Positions 16,939 to 25,560 of a DNA stretch of 56,583 nucleotides are shown piece after piece. The stretch is from Burkholderia sp. Ax-1719 (GTDB lineage: Bacteria > Pseudomonadota > Gammaproteobacteria > Burkholderiales > Burkholderiaceae): positions 1 through 56,583 of the forward strand of contig NZ_VWWJ01000038.1 in the NCBI RefSeq assembly GCF_011753055.1, written 5' to 3'. The stretch's first letter is position 1, and every line of letters starts with the position of its first letter. The notes beneath the pieces were generated by a model. It was given only the letters and a program-made list of their open reading frames with translations. It was not told where the DNA came from and did no database searches. Both the position numbers and the translations under genes were made by a program.

Positions 16939-17517
16939 TTAGCTGACGTCCTTGCCGTCGAGCGCCAGATTCAGCTCCAGCACATTCACGCGCGGCTCGC
17001 CGAACAGGCCAAACTGGCGACCCTTCGTGTAGCGATCCACCAGCGCCTGCACCTCGCTCGGGTTGACGTTGCGCGCCTTGGCCACGCGTGCGACCTGGTA
17101 CGCGGCGGCAGCCGGCGAAATCTCCGGATCGAGACCGCTGGCCGACGAGGTCACGAGATCGGCGGGAATCGGCTGCGAGACGTCGGTGCCCGCGGCTTTC
17201 AGGGCGTCGATGCGGCCTTTGACTTCATCGGCGAGCGCCGGGTTGGTCGGGCCGAGATTCGAGCCGCCCGAGCTTTGCGCGTTGTACGGCATCGGCGAAG
17301 TCGCCGACAGACGGCCCCAGAAATACTGGGGCGCGTCGAACTGCTGGCCGATCAGCTCGCTGCCCACCACCTTGCCGCCCACTTCCACGAGGCTGCCGTT
17401 GACCTGGCGATGGAACACCGCCTGGCCGAACGCCGTCATCACGGCGGGATAGACGAGACCGGTGATCGCCGAGAGCACGACGAACAGCACGATCAGAGGA
17501 CGAAATTGCGCTTTCAT
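16939..17517 (-). CDS. kdpC: KdpC, potassium-transporting ATPase subunit C
   Basis: A 192-residue protein with one N-terminal membrane helix (about 8-30, LIVLFVVLSAITGLVYPAV) and the KdpC periplasmic domain (QYFWGRLSAT, SGLDPEISPAAAAYQVARVA). KdpC helps couple KdpB to KdpA. The start at 17517 has AGGA six bases upstream; the ATG at 17523 has no room for a ribosome site. Confidence 0.95.
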   Translation of the reverse strand: MKAQFRPLIVLFVVLSAITGLVYPAVMTAFGQAVFHRQVNGSLVEVGGKVVGSELIGQQFDAPQYFWGRLSATSPMPYNAQSSGGSNLGPTNPALADEVKGRIDALKAAGTDVSQPIPADLVTSSASGLDPEISPAAAAYQVARVAKARNVNPSEVQALVDRYTKGRQFGLFGEPRVNVLELNLALDGKDVS

Positions 17518-17550
17518 ATGCATTCCTGTCTAAAAAATCACGCGCGCGGC

Positions 17551-19635
17551 TCAAACCCAACCGAAGGCGGTCAGCACCATATCGATCAGCTTGATACACG
17601 GGAACGGCAACAGAATGCCGCCCAGGCCGTAAATCAGCAGATTGCGGCGCAGCAGCGTCGCGGCGCCGAGCGGACGGTACTTCACGCCCTTGAGCGCGAG
17701 CGGAATCAGCATCACGATAATCAGCGCGTTGAAAATCACCGCCGAAAGAATCGCCGATGCCGGCGAAGTCAGATGCATCACGTCGAGCACGCGCAGTTGC
17801 GGATACGTCGAAGCAAACGCGGCCGGAATGATCGCGAAATACTTGGCGACGTCGTTGGCAATCGAGAACGTCGTGAGCGAGCCGCGCGTCATCAACATCT
17901 GCTTGCCGATCTCGACGATCTCGATCAGCTTGGTCGGGTTCGAATCGAGGTCGACCATGTTGCCCGCTTCCTTCGCGGCCTGCGTACCCGTGTTCATCGC
18001 CACGGCCACGTCGGCCTGGGCGAGCGCCGGGGCGTCGTTGGTGCCGTCGCCCGTCATCGCCACCAGCTTGCCTTGCGCCTGATGCTCGCGGATGGTCGCC
18101 AGCTTCGTTTCCGGCGTAGCTTGTGCGAGGAAGTCGTCCACGCCCGCTTCGGCGGCGATCGCGGCGGCGGTCAGGCGGTTGTCGCCCGTCACCATCACGG
18201 TCTTGATGCCCATCTTGCGCAGTTCGGCGAAACGCTCCTTGATGCCGCCCTTCACCACGTCCTTCAGCTCGATCACGCCCAGCACGCGCGCCACGCCGTC
18301 GTTGAGTTCGGCGACCACCAGCGGCGTGCTGCCACGGCGCGCGACGTCATCGACGGCCGTGCTCACTTCCGACGGGAAGCGGCCATTGTGCTGCTCGACG
18401 TAATGCTTGATCGCATCGGCGGCGCCCTTGCGGATCTCGCGGCCCGGCATGTCCACGCCGCTCATGCGCGTCTGCGCGCTGAAGGCGAGGAACACGGCGT
18501 GCAGCGCCGCCATGTCGCGCTGGCGAATGTTGAAGCGCTGCTTGGCGAGCACGACGATGCTGCGGCCTTCCGGCGTTTCATCGGCGAGCGAGGCGAGTTG
18601 CGCGGCGTCCGCGAGCGCTTCCTCGTTCACGCCCGGCGCGGACACGAACTGCGATGCCTGACGGTTGCCCAGGGTGATCGTGCCGGTCTTGTCGAGCAGC
18701 AGCACGTCCACGTCGCCGGCGGCTTCCACGGCGCGGCCCGAGGTGGCGATCACGTTGGCCTGCATCATGCGGCTCATGCCCGCCACGCCAATCGCCGACA
18801 GCAGCCCGCCGATGGTGGTCGGAATCAGGCACACCAGCAGCGCGGTCAGCGCCGTGATGGTGACCACGTGCCCCATCTTCGCGGCTTCGACCGAGAACAT
18901 CGAGAACGGCAGCAGTGTGGCGGTGGCCAGCAACAGCACGATGGACAGCGCGACCAGCAGAATCGTCAGCGCGATTTCGTTCGGCGTTTTCTGGCGCTTG
19001 GCGCCTTCGACCATCGCGATCATGCGGTCGAGGAAGGCTTCGCCAGGATTGGCCGTCACACGCACGACGATCCAGTCCGACAGCACGCGCGTACCGCCCG
19101 TGACCGACGAAAAGTCGCCGCCCGACTCGCGGATCACCGGCGCGGATTCACCCGTGATCGCGGATTCGTCAACCGAGGCGACGCCTTCGACCACTTCGCC
19201 ATCGGCCGGAATCACGTCGCCGGTTTCGACCAGCACCACGTCGCCCTTGCGCAGATCGGTGGCGGTGGTGATGCGGATCGGCGACTTCGGATGCGGCTCG
19301 TTGAGCTTCTTCGCCATCACGTCGCGCTTGGCCTGGCGCAGCGATGCGGCCTGTGCCTTCGAGCGGCCTTCGGCCAGCGCTTCGGCGAAGTTCGCGAACA
19401 GCACCGTGAACCACAGCCACAGCGCGACCGCGAGAATGAAGCCCGCGGGCGCTTCGGCCTGGCCCATCAGCGCCGCGATCCAGAGGATCGTCGTGAGCAC
19501 GCTGCCCACGTAGACGCAGAACATCACCGGGTTGCGCAACTGGGTGCGCGGCTTGAGTTTCCTGAACGAATCCACGATGGCCGGACGCACCAGCGCCGGA
19601 TCGAACATGGACCGTGTTGCACTATGTTGTGTCAT
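17551..19635 (-). CDS. kdpB: KdpB, P-type ATPase subunit
   Basis: A 694-residue catalytic subunit of the Kdp K+ pump. It shows the actuator motif ITGESAPVIRESGGD (with the Ser that in E. coli is phosphorylated for inhibition), the phosphorylation motif LLLDKTGTITLG (about residue 315), the nucleotide-domain KGAAD, and the P-domain MVTGDN and MTGDGTNDAPAL. The length and membrane layout are normal. It lies 16 bases after kdpA and 33 before kdpC. Confidence 0.97.
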   Translation of the reverse strand: MTQHSATRSMFDPALVRPAIVDSFRKLKPRTQLRNPVMFCVYVGSVLTTILWIAALMGQAEAPAGFILAVALWLWFTVLFANFAEALAEGRSKAQAASLRQAKRDVMAKKLNEPHPKSPIRITTATDLRKGDVVLVETGDVIPADGEVVEGVASVDESAITGESAPVIRESGGDFSSVTGGTRVLSDWIVVRVTANPGEAFLDRMIAMVEGAKRQKTPNEIALTILLVALSIVLLLATATLLPFSMFSVEAAKMGHVVTITALTALLVCLIPTTIGGLLSAIGVAGMSRMMQANVIATSGRAVEAAGDVDVLLLDKTGTITLGNRQASQFVSAPGVNEEALADAAQLASLADETPEGRSIVVLAKQRFNIRQRDMAALHAVFLAFSAQTRMSGVDMPGREIRKGAADAIKHYVEQHNGRFPSEVSTAVDDVARRGSTPLVVAELNDGVARVLGVIELKDVVKGGIKERFAELRKMGIKTVMVTGDNRLTAAAIAAEAGVDDFLAQATPETKLATIREHQAQGKLVAMTGDGTNDAPALAQADVAVAMNTGTQAAKEAGNMVDLDSNPTKLIEIVEIGKQMLMTRGSLTTFSIANDVAKYFAIIPAAFASTYPQLRVLDVMHLTSPASAILSAVIFNALIIVMLIPLALKGVKYRPLGAATLLRRNLLIYGLGGILLPFPCIKLIDMVLTAFGWV

Positions 19636-19651
19636 GTCGAAAAGTCCCCGT

Positions 19652-21457
19652 TCAATGCACGCCGAGCATGATCAGATGCTCGACACCCGGACCGAGCGCG
19701 AGCGCCGGCACATAGGTGAGCGCGCCCACCAGCAGCACGCAGCCGAGCAGCAGCACGACGAACAGCGGTCCGTGCGTGGGCAGCGTGCCGCCCGTCACGG
19801 CAATACGCTTCTTGCTCGCAAGCGAACCCGCGATGGCGAGCACCGGCACGATGGTGCCGAAGCGGCCGAACCACATCGCGATACCCAGCAGCCAGTTGTA
19901 GAACGGCGTGCTGACGGTCAGGCCCGCGAACGCGCTGCCGTTGTTGTTGGCGGCGGAGCTGAACGCGTAGAGGATTTCGGAGAAGCCATGCGCGCCCGGA
20001 TTGGCGATGCCGGCCTTGCCCGCATCGGAGAGCACCGCAATCGAGGTGCCGAGCAGCACCAGCAGCGGCGTGAGCAGAATCACGATCGACACCATCTTCA
20101 TCTCGAACGATTCGATCTTCTTGCCCACGTATTCCGGCGTGCGCCCGATCATCAGACCGGCCACGAACACGGCGAGCAGCGCGAACACCAGCATGCCGTA
20201 CAGACCCGAACCCACCCCGCCGAAGATCACTTCGCCCAGCTGGATGAAGAGCATCGGCACGAGGCCGCCAATCGGCGTGAGCGAATCGTGCATGGCGTTA
20301 ACCGCACCGCACGAAGCCGCCGTGGTCGCTACCACGAAGATGCCAGTCTGCGCGATGCCAAAGCGCGTTTCCTTGCCTTCCATGTTGCCGCCCGCCTGCA
20401 GCGCGCTGGCGTGCTGATCGACGTTGAGCGTCGTGAGCATCGGGTTGCCTGCCTGTTCGGCCGACAGTTCCACACCCACCGCTACGGCGAACGCAATCGT
20501 CATCACCGCGAGCACAGCGATGCCCTGCCTGCGGTCGCCCACCACATTGCCAAACACGAAGCACAGCGCCGCCGGAATGATCAGGATCGCCAACATTTCG
20601 ACGAAGTTCGAGAACGGCGTCGGGTTTTCATACGGATGCGCGGAGTTCGCGTTGAAGAAGCCGCCGCCGTTGGTGCCGAGCATCTTGATCGCTTCCTGCG
20701 AAGCGACCGGGCCCATCGCAAGCGTCTGCGTCGTCACTTTCGTATCGACGGTGACGGGGTTGCCCTTGGCGTCCTTGATCGCGTTGCCTTGAGCGTCGAG
20801 CTTCGGTGCGGCGTAGGTCGTGGTTTGCAGCGTCGGCACGTCCTGATACGACTTGAAGTTCTGGATCATGCCCTGGCTCATCAGCAGCCCGGCGATGAGC
20901 GCCGACATCGGCACGAGGATGTACAGCGTCGTGCGCGTGAGGTCGACCCAGAAGTTGCCGATGGTTTGCACCGAATGGCGCGCGAAACCGCGGATCAGCG
21001 CGATCACCACCACAATGCCCGTCGCCGCCGAAAGGAAGTTCTGCACGGTCAGGCCGAGCATCTGCGTGAGATAGCTCACGGTCTGCTCGGGCGTGTAGTC
21101 CTGCCAGTTCGTATTGGTGACGAAGCTCACCGCCGTGTTGAACGCGCCGTCCGGCGTCATCGCGCTGAACGCCTGCGGATTGCCGGGCAGCCAGCCTTGC
21201 ACGCGCAGCAGCACGTAAAGAAAGCCCACGCCCAGCACGTTGAACGAGATGGTGGCGAGCGCATAACGCTTCCAGTTCATCTCCGCGTTGGGATCGACGC
21301 CCGCGATGCGGTACAGCAGATTCTCCACGGGCGCGAACAGACGCACGACGCGCGAGCGCCCGTCGAGCACGCGCGTGATGTAGCCCGCGACCGGCACCGC
21401 CAGCGCAAGCAGAACGACGAGGAAAATACCCGTCTGCAGCAGATTATTGGCGTTCAT
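19652..21457 (-). CDS. kdpA: KdpA, potassium channel-like subunit
   Basis: A 601-residue member of the K+ transporter superfamily with about ten membrane helices and four pseudo-repeats carrying selectivity-filter segments, for example TNTNWQ, GTNGGGFFN, ASCGAVNAMHDS and NNNGSAFAG. It binds and moves K+ with high affinity under KdpB ATPase drive. The start ATG overlaps the kdpF stop (ATGA) and is preceded by GGAGGAG, so it is translationally coupled. Confidence 0.97.
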   Translation of the reverse strand: MNANNLLQTGIFLVVLLALAVPVAGYITRVLDGRSRVVRLFAPVENLLYRIAGVDPNAEMNWKRYALATISFNVLGVGFLYVLLRVQGWLPGNPQAFSAMTPDGAFNTAVSFVTNTNWQDYTPEQTVSYLTQMLGLTVQNFLSAATGIVVVIALIRGFARHSVQTIGNFWVDLTRTTLYILVPMSALIAGLLMSQGMIQNFKSYQDVPTLQTTTYAAPKLDAQGNAIKDAKGNPVTVDTKVTTQTLAMGPVASQEAIKMLGTNGGGFFNANSAHPYENPTPFSNFVEMLAILIIPAALCFVFGNVVGDRRQGIAVLAVMTIAFAVAVGVELSAEQAGNPMLTTLNVDQHASALQAGGNMEGKETRFGIAQTGIFVVATTAASCGAVNAMHDSLTPIGGLVPMLFIQLGEVIFGGVGSGLYGMLVFALLAVFVAGLMIGRTPEYVGKKIESFEMKMVSIVILLTPLLVLLGTSIAVLSDAGKAGIANPGAHGFSEILYAFSSAANNNGSAFAGLTVSTPFYNWLLGIAMWFGRFGTIVPVLAIAGSLASKKRIAVTGGTLPTHGPLFVVLLLGCVLLVGALTYVPALALGPGVEHLIMLGVH

Positions 21458-21546
21458 TCGATCTCCTCCGCGCGCAGCAGCGCATGGACGAGATAGACGA
21501 ACAGCAACAGCGTCGCCGCTCCCGACAGCCAGAAGATCCAGGTCAT
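21454..21546 (-). CDS. kdpF: KdpF, small stabilising subunit
   Basis: A 30-residue protein (MTWIFWLSGAATLLLFVYLV, then HALLRAEEIE) made almost entirely of one membrane helix. Length, hydrophobicity, the short Arg/Glu tail and the position immediately before kdpA identify KdpF, which stabilises KdpFABC in the membrane. Its stop overlaps the kdpA ATG and its ATG overlaps the stop of the small ORF upstream. Confidence 0.92.
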   Translation of the reverse strand: MTWIFWLSGAATLLLFVYLVHALLRAEEIE

Positions 21547-21668
21547 GAGCGCGCTCCCGTGGCCGTCTGATCGGCGCGACGGTACTGCATGAGCTTCCCG
21601 CAGCCGGCGATCAACGCGTAGGTGAGTGCGGCGAAGACCGCCAGCCCCCCGATATACAGCACATCCAT
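21543..21668 (-). CDS. Small single-helix membrane protein upstream of kdpF
   Basis: A 41-residue frame starting MDVLYIGGLAVFAALTYALI, then a Cys-containing turn and a basic, polar tail (KLMQYRRADQTATGARS). One transmembrane helix is clear. The start at 21668 has GGAGA eight bases before it; an ATG at 21683 would add five residues. Its stop overlaps the kdpF ATG (ATGA), so it is the first cistron of the kdp operon. I do not recognise a named family. A role in Kdp assembly or signalling is inferred from the coupling only. Confidence 0.75.
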   Translation of the reverse strand: MDVLYIGGLAVFAALTYALIAGCGKLMQYRRADQTATGARS

Positions 21669-21744
21669 TGTCGTGTTCTCCATTGATGGATGGCGGTAAG
21701 GTAAGGTTTATCGCGTTAAATCCGGATCAAAGCTTGGGGGGCGC

Positions 21745-21763
21745 GTATAAAAAACGCGTAAAC
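21745..21763 (-). promoter_or_regulatory. Possible KdpE operator upstream of the kdp operon
   Basis: On the minus strand, T-rich half-sites TTTAC and TTTATAC follow each other about one helical turn apart, 77 bases or more before the first kdp ORF. E. coli KdpE binds a T-rich direct repeat containing TTTATA and TTTACA, so this is a fitting candidate in the correct place. Confidence 0.45.
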
Positions 21764-21784
21764 AGGGCGTGTTTAGCCCGGAAA

Positions 21785-22774
21785 TCACGCGGCGGCGGCG
21801 TCGAGAATCGCGTGAACGATGGGGCCGAGCGCGCTTGCGCGTGCGGCATCGCCGTTGGTATCGGCAGCGACGACGGCCGTCGTCAGCCACAGCGCACTGT
21901 AAAAATGCATCGCGCGGCGCGCTTCGCCCTGCGGCTGCCATCGATCGATGAGCGCGGCACCATAGGCGCGCGCAGCCTCGCTCTCCTGCACCGCCAGTTG
22001 CGCGAGCGTGTTACCGACCGCGAGCAGCGGATCGCCATAACAGGCGAAGTCCAGGTCGATCAGGCCACTCAATTGATCGCGATCGACGATGACGTTTTTC
22101 GTCGTCACATCGTCGAGAAAGCAGACCGGCTGGACCGACTGGAAATACGGTTCCAGATCGCGTCGCAAACCGCGCAGACGCACCCGCAGCAGATTGAGCG
22201 GCGTGGGCGGCTCGTCGAGCGGTTCTTCGACGGGACGCCCGAACATATCGCTCCAGCTTTTGCCCAGCGCCGGCCGCCCGATCGGCGCCCAGCCGAAGCC
22301 CTGTCCACGCGGCAACGCCGCCACACGTTGCTGACAGGCCGCCACCTTGTCGGCAAGCGCAGCGGCATGCGCGGCCTGCATCTGCGGCAGTTCGAAGGCG
22401 AGATCGCGCCCCGGCAGCCAGTTCATCACGACATATGACCCGCCCGACGACGCCCCGCCCGACGCCAGCACTGACTGAACCGGCACACCCAGTTCGCGCA
22501 GCGCGTTGAGGTTATGCGCGGTGTACGCGAACGCGCCGCGCAGCGGACTCATGCGCAGCACCACGGTCCGTCCGCCAGCCAGATCGACGCGAAAAACGAC
22601 ATTGCCGCTTTGCGACAAGGTTTGCTTTTCGAGCGACACCGCTTCGGCCTGCATCGCAGTCCGAATGATTATTTGCGCTTGTGCGAGCGCGCTGGATTCT
22701 TCGGCCGCTTGCGCAGTGGGCGCACTCGCGGCCGGAAGCGCTTCGAGCGGGCACGACGCTGGATTAATCGACAT
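21785..22774 (-). CDS. APH/choline kinase-fold phosphotransferase with altered catalytic loop
   Basis: A 329-residue protein. The N-lobe has the APH-type pattern (VVFRVDLAGGRTVVLRMSP, with an Arg where the ATP-binding Lys usually is) and the hinge YVVMNWLPGRDL. The catalytic loop is FLDDVTTKNVIVD: the Asp and Asn are kept but the usual His (HGD) is Leu. The Mg-binding segment GLIDLDFACYGDPLLAVGNTLAQLAV is intact. It may be a divergent sugar/choline/amine kinase or a pseudokinase. A Ser/Ala-rich N-terminus precedes the fold. There is no informative neighbour: it is separated from kdp by the kdp promoter and from the next gene by about 350 bases. Confidence 0.75.
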   Translation of the reverse strand: MSINPASCPLEALPAASAPTAQAAEESSALAQAQIIIRTAMQAEAVSLEKQTLSQSGNVVFRVDLAGGRTVVLRMSPLRGAFAYTAHNLNALRELGVPVQSVLASGGASSGGSYVVMNWLPGRDLAFELPQMQAAHAAALADKVAACQQRVAALPRGQGFGWAPIGRPALGKSWSDMFGRPVEEPLDEPPTPLNLLRVRLRGLRRDLEPYFQSVQPVCFLDDVTTKNVIVDRDQLSGLIDLDFACYGDPLLAVGNTLAQLAVQESEAARAYGAALIDRWQPQGEARRAMHFYSALWLTTAVVAADTNGDAARASALGPIVHAILDAAAA

Positions 22775-23066
22775 GAAAGAAAGCCCCCGATTTCATTGTG
22801 TAATCGGCACTGCCGCCGAATTGCGACGCAGTGTAGGGAGCCATCTTTTGGATCGGCTTTCGGTTGAAATTACATGTATTACCCGCCGTGACGATGCACC
22901 GCCGATGCTCGCTCAAGCATTACGGAACATTTCGTAGCGTTACCATTTATGAGAAGGCTGACGCATTCTGGTAAGGATCAGGCCTTCTTTACAGGCATAT
23001 TCTTTCCTTACGAAAGTTTTATTAAGCCAGTGCGTGCACGGAGAAAGGGAATCTGGAAATAAGAAA
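22775..23066. other. Intergenic region upstream of the APH-fold gene
   Basis: About 290 bases with lower GC than the surroundings. It carries the APH-fold gene's upstream region on the minus strand and no convincing ORF or RNA gene. I find no confident promoter; the AT-rich stretch 22940-23030 is the likeliest site. Confidence 0.4.
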
Positions 23067-23091
23067 GGCGCGCATGACTAGCATGCGCGCC
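23067..23091. terminator. Bidirectional-looking terminator after the quinone oxidoreductase gene
   Basis: A perfect 10-bp stem (23067-23076 with 23082-23091) with a 5-base loop, followed by CTGTTTTATT on the plus strand and by TTTCTTA on the minus strand. It ends the SDR-mgsA-oxidoreductase unit. Confidence 0.8.
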
Positions 23092-23121
23092 CTGTTTTAT
23101 TCCACCTTGAAATGGATCGAT

Positions 23122-24096
23122 TTACGGCGTCAAGATCGTCGACCCCGTGGTGCGACGCGCTTCCAGATCGGCATGCGCCTCTCCCACGTCCTTGAGCGCA
23201 TAACGCTGGTTGATCGAGGTCTTCACCTTGCCCGATGCAATCACCTCGAACAGTTCCGCCGTCATCGCTTCGTAGTCGCTGCGTTTGGCGATGTACGAGA
23301 ACAGCGTCGGGCGCGTGAAGAACAGCGAGCCGCGCGAAGAGAATTCCGACGAGTCGATCGGCGGCAACGGACCCGACGCATTGCCAAAGCTCACGAACAT
23401 ACCCAGCGGCGCGAGGCAGTCGAGCGACTTCACATACGTATCCTTGCCGATCGAGTCGTACACCACCGGCACGCCCGCGCCATTCGTGATCTCGCGCACG
23501 CGCGCGGTGAAGTCCTCGCGCGTGTAGACGATCGGGTGATCGCAGCCGTGCGCCCTGGCGATTTCAGCCTTTTCATCGGAGCCCACCGTGCCGATGACCG
23601 TCGCGCCCAGCGCCTTGGCCCACTGGCACACGATCAGGCCCACGCCACCCGCGGCCGCCTGGATCAGGATCGTGTCGCCAGCCTTCACGCGATACGTGCG
23701 GCGCAGCAGATATTGCGCGGTGAGACCCTGGAGCATGACGGACGCGGCCTGCTCGTCGCTGATCGTATCGGGCAGACGGATCACCTGGTCGGCGCGCAGC
23801 ACGCGCTCCTGCGCGTAAGCGCCGGGCGGGCGGCCCACATAGGCCACGCGCTCGCCTGCTTTCACGCCCGTCACCCCCGGGCCAACCGCCACCACGTCGC
23901 CCGCCGCTTCCATGCCGAGCCCGGCGGGCAGCTGCTGCGGATACAGCCCGGAGCGGAAATATACGTCGATGTAGTTGAGGCCGCACGCGCTCTGCTTCAC
24001 GCGGATTTCGCCCTCGCCCGGCTCGCCCACTTCGACATCGACCCATTGCATTACTTCGGGGCCGCCAGTTCGGTCGTATCGGATTGCCTTGGTCAT
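23122..24096 (-). CDS. NADPH:quinone oxidoreductase (zinc-free MDR family)
   Basis: A 324-residue medium-chain reductase. The GroES-like domain starts KAIRYDRTGGPEVMQW and has CGLNYIDVYFRSGLYP. The Rossmann motif is AAAGGVGLIVCQWAKALGA, followed by GSDEKAEIARAHGCDHPI. No catalytic zinc ligands are seen, as expected for Qor. It reduces quinones by NADPH. Two adjacent ATGs exist; the second (24096) has the better distance from GGAG. It probably shares a transcript with mgsA, 44 bases upstream. Confidence 0.9.
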   Translation of the reverse strand: MTKAIRYDRTGGPEVMQWVDVEVGEPGEGEIRVKQSACGLNYIDVYFRSGLYPQQLPAGLGMEAAGDVVAVGPGVTGVKAGERVAYVGRPPGAYAQERVLRADQVIRLPDTISDEQAASVMLQGLTAQYLLRRTYRVKAGDTILIQAAAGGVGLIVCQWAKALGATVIGTVGSDEKAEIARAHGCDHPIVYTREDFTARVREITNGAGVPVVYDSIGKDTYVKSLDCLAPLGMFVSFGNASGPLPPIDSSEFSSRGSLFFTRPTLFSYIAKRSDYEAMTAELFEVIASGKVKTSINQRYALKDVGEAHADLEARRTTGSTILTP

Positions 24097-24140
24097 CATG
24101 TCTCCAGTCAAGAGATGGTCAGCGCCTGCGCACGCCGCAC

Positions 24141-24530
24141 TCAGATCACGTCTTTCATCCGCAGCGTGAGCGCGTCGAGAATCATGCGCGCGGTGGAAAT
24201 GTTGGTCGCACACGGCACGTCGTGCACGTCGCAGGCGCGCACGAGCGCGTTGATATCGGGTTCGTGAGGCTGCGGCGTCATGGGGTCGCGCAGGAAAATC
24301 ACCACGTCGACATTGCCTTCGGCCAGGCGCGCGCCGATCTGCAGATCGCCGCCATGCGGGCCGGAGAGAAACCGTTCGACTTGCAGGCCGTGCGCGGCAG
24401 CGATACGGCCGCCCGTCGTGCCGGTCGCGAGCAGGACGCAGCGGCGCAACGTATCGACGTATTCGCCCGTCAGTTTGACGATGTCGTCTTTCTTGTGATC
24501 GTGCGCGATCAGTGCGACGCGGGTAAGCAT
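24141..24530 (-). CDS. mgsA: Methylglyoxal synthase
   Basis: A 129-residue enzyme converting dihydroxyacetone phosphate to methylglyoxal and phosphate. The phosphate-binding ATGTTGG, the catalytic Asp in SGPHGGDLQIGA and FLRDPMTPQPHEPDI are conserved. The size is slightly smaller than E. coli MgsA (152). It provides a bypass that relieves sugar-phosphate stress under low phosphate; the neighbouring SDR and quinone reductase may handle aldehydes, but that is inference. Confidence 0.93.
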   Translation of the reverse strand: MLTRVALIAHDHKKDDIVKLTGEYVDTLRRCVLLATGTTGGRIAAAHGLQVERFLSGPHGGDLQIGARLAEGNVDVVIFLRDPMTPQPHEPDINALVRACDVHDVPCATNISTARMILDALTLRMKDVI

Positions 24531-24587
24531 GGGTTCGGCTCCTGGCTGTGTTTATCCGATTGGACGAGTCGTGCGCATCCTCGCACG

Positions 24588-25367
24588 TCAGAAGGTGCCC
24601 GGATAGGCGCCGCCGTCGATGAGCCAGTTCTGCCCCGTGATATAGCCCGCGTGGACGCTGCACAGGAACGCGCAGGCGCGGCCGAACTCGTCCGGCGTGC
24701 CGAAGCGCCCGGCCGGAATCGCCTTCATGCGGCGCGCGCGCACTTCTTCCAGCGACAGATCGCTCTTGCCAGCCTGGGCGGCGATCGTGGTCTTGATGCG
24801 ATCGGTGTCGAACACGCCCGGCAGCAGGTTGTTGATCGTCACGCCCGTGCTCGCCACCTGGCGCGCCACGCCCGCGACGAAACCCGTAAGGCCCGAGCGC
24901 GCGCCATTCGACAGACCCAGCACGTCGATGGGCGCCTTCACAGAAGAACTGGTGATATTGACGATGCGCCCGAACCCGCGCGCGGTCATATCGTCGATCA
25001 CGGCCTGGATCAGCGCGATCGGCGTGAGCATGTTGGCGTCGAGCGCGGCGAGCCACTGCTCGCGCGTGAAGCTGCGGAAGTCGCCCGGCGGCGGGCCGCC
25101 CGCATTGTTCACCAGAATATCCGGCGACGGACACGCCGCCAGCGCCTGGGCGCGCCCCGCTTCCGTGGTGATGTCGCAGGCCACGGCCTTGACCTCGACG
25201 CCGGTGCTCGCGCGGATCTGCGCGGCGGTTTCTTCGAGCGTGCTTTGCGTGCGCGCCACGATCGTCACGTTGACGCCTTCGGCGGCCAGCGCCTCGGCGC
25301 AGCCGCGCCCCAATCCTTTGCTGGCCGCGCACACCAGCGCGGTGCGTCCTGCGATACCCATGTCCAT
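24588..25367 (-). CDS. SDR family oxidoreductase
   Basis: A 259-residue short-chain dehydrogenase. The cofactor motif is altered to CAASKGLGRG, as in the 3-oxoacyl-ACP reductase-like branch. NNAGGPPPGDF is present, and ITSSSVKAP carries the catalytic Ser. At the usual YxxxK site the sequence is LSNGARSGL, so the Tyr appears replaced by Asn and the Lys by Arg. That makes activity uncertain; close homologues share this NGARSG variant. The start at 25367 has AGGAAGAT before it; the longer frame is unsupported. Confidence 0.8.
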   Translation of the reverse strand: MDMGIAGRTALVCAASKGLGRGCAEALAAEGVNVTIVARTQSTLEETAAQIRASTGVEVKAVACDITTEAGRAQALAACPSPDILVNNAGGPPPGDFRSFTREQWLAALDANMLTPIALIQAVIDDMTARGFGRIVNITSSSVKAPIDVLGLSNGARSGLTGFVAGVARQVASTGVTINNLLPGVFDTDRIKTTIAAQAGKSDLSLEEVRARRMKAIPAGRFGTPDEFGRACAFLCSVHAGYITGQNWLIDGGAYPGTF

Positions 25368-25453
25368 GGAGATCTTCCTCGTCGCTTGACTGCGGTTCTT
25401 GAATTCGATATCGGCGTCGGTCTGGCGGCGTCGCCCACCCCGCCCGATTTTTG

Positions 25454-25470
25454 CGATTCTAGAAGAATCG
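25454..25470. repeat. Operator-like inverted repeat between the SDR gene and upp
   Basis: A perfect 7-bp inverted repeat (CGATTCT / AGAATCG) with a 3-base spacer in the divergent gap. It overlaps a TAGAAT on the minus strand that could be the -10 of the SDR-mgsA unit. Confidence 0.4.
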
Positions 25471-25554
25471 GCCAAAGCGCGTAGGGCGCGCCCCAGGAAG
25501 CCACTGCCCGCCGTTCCTGGATCAGTTCGTGGGTCGGTTCGCGCCGGCTTCCCG

Positions 25555-25560
25555 TATACT
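25555..25560 (+). promoter_or_regulatory. Candidate -10 element for upp
   Basis: TATACT 122 bases before the upp start. No good -35 is visible at normal spacing. The 100-base leader that follows is very GC-rich. Confidence 0.4.

Noticed and set aside
16900..19671. A 923-codon plus-strand frame opposite kdpC and kdpB
   Set aside because: Antisense to conserved kdp genes, low-complexity composition.
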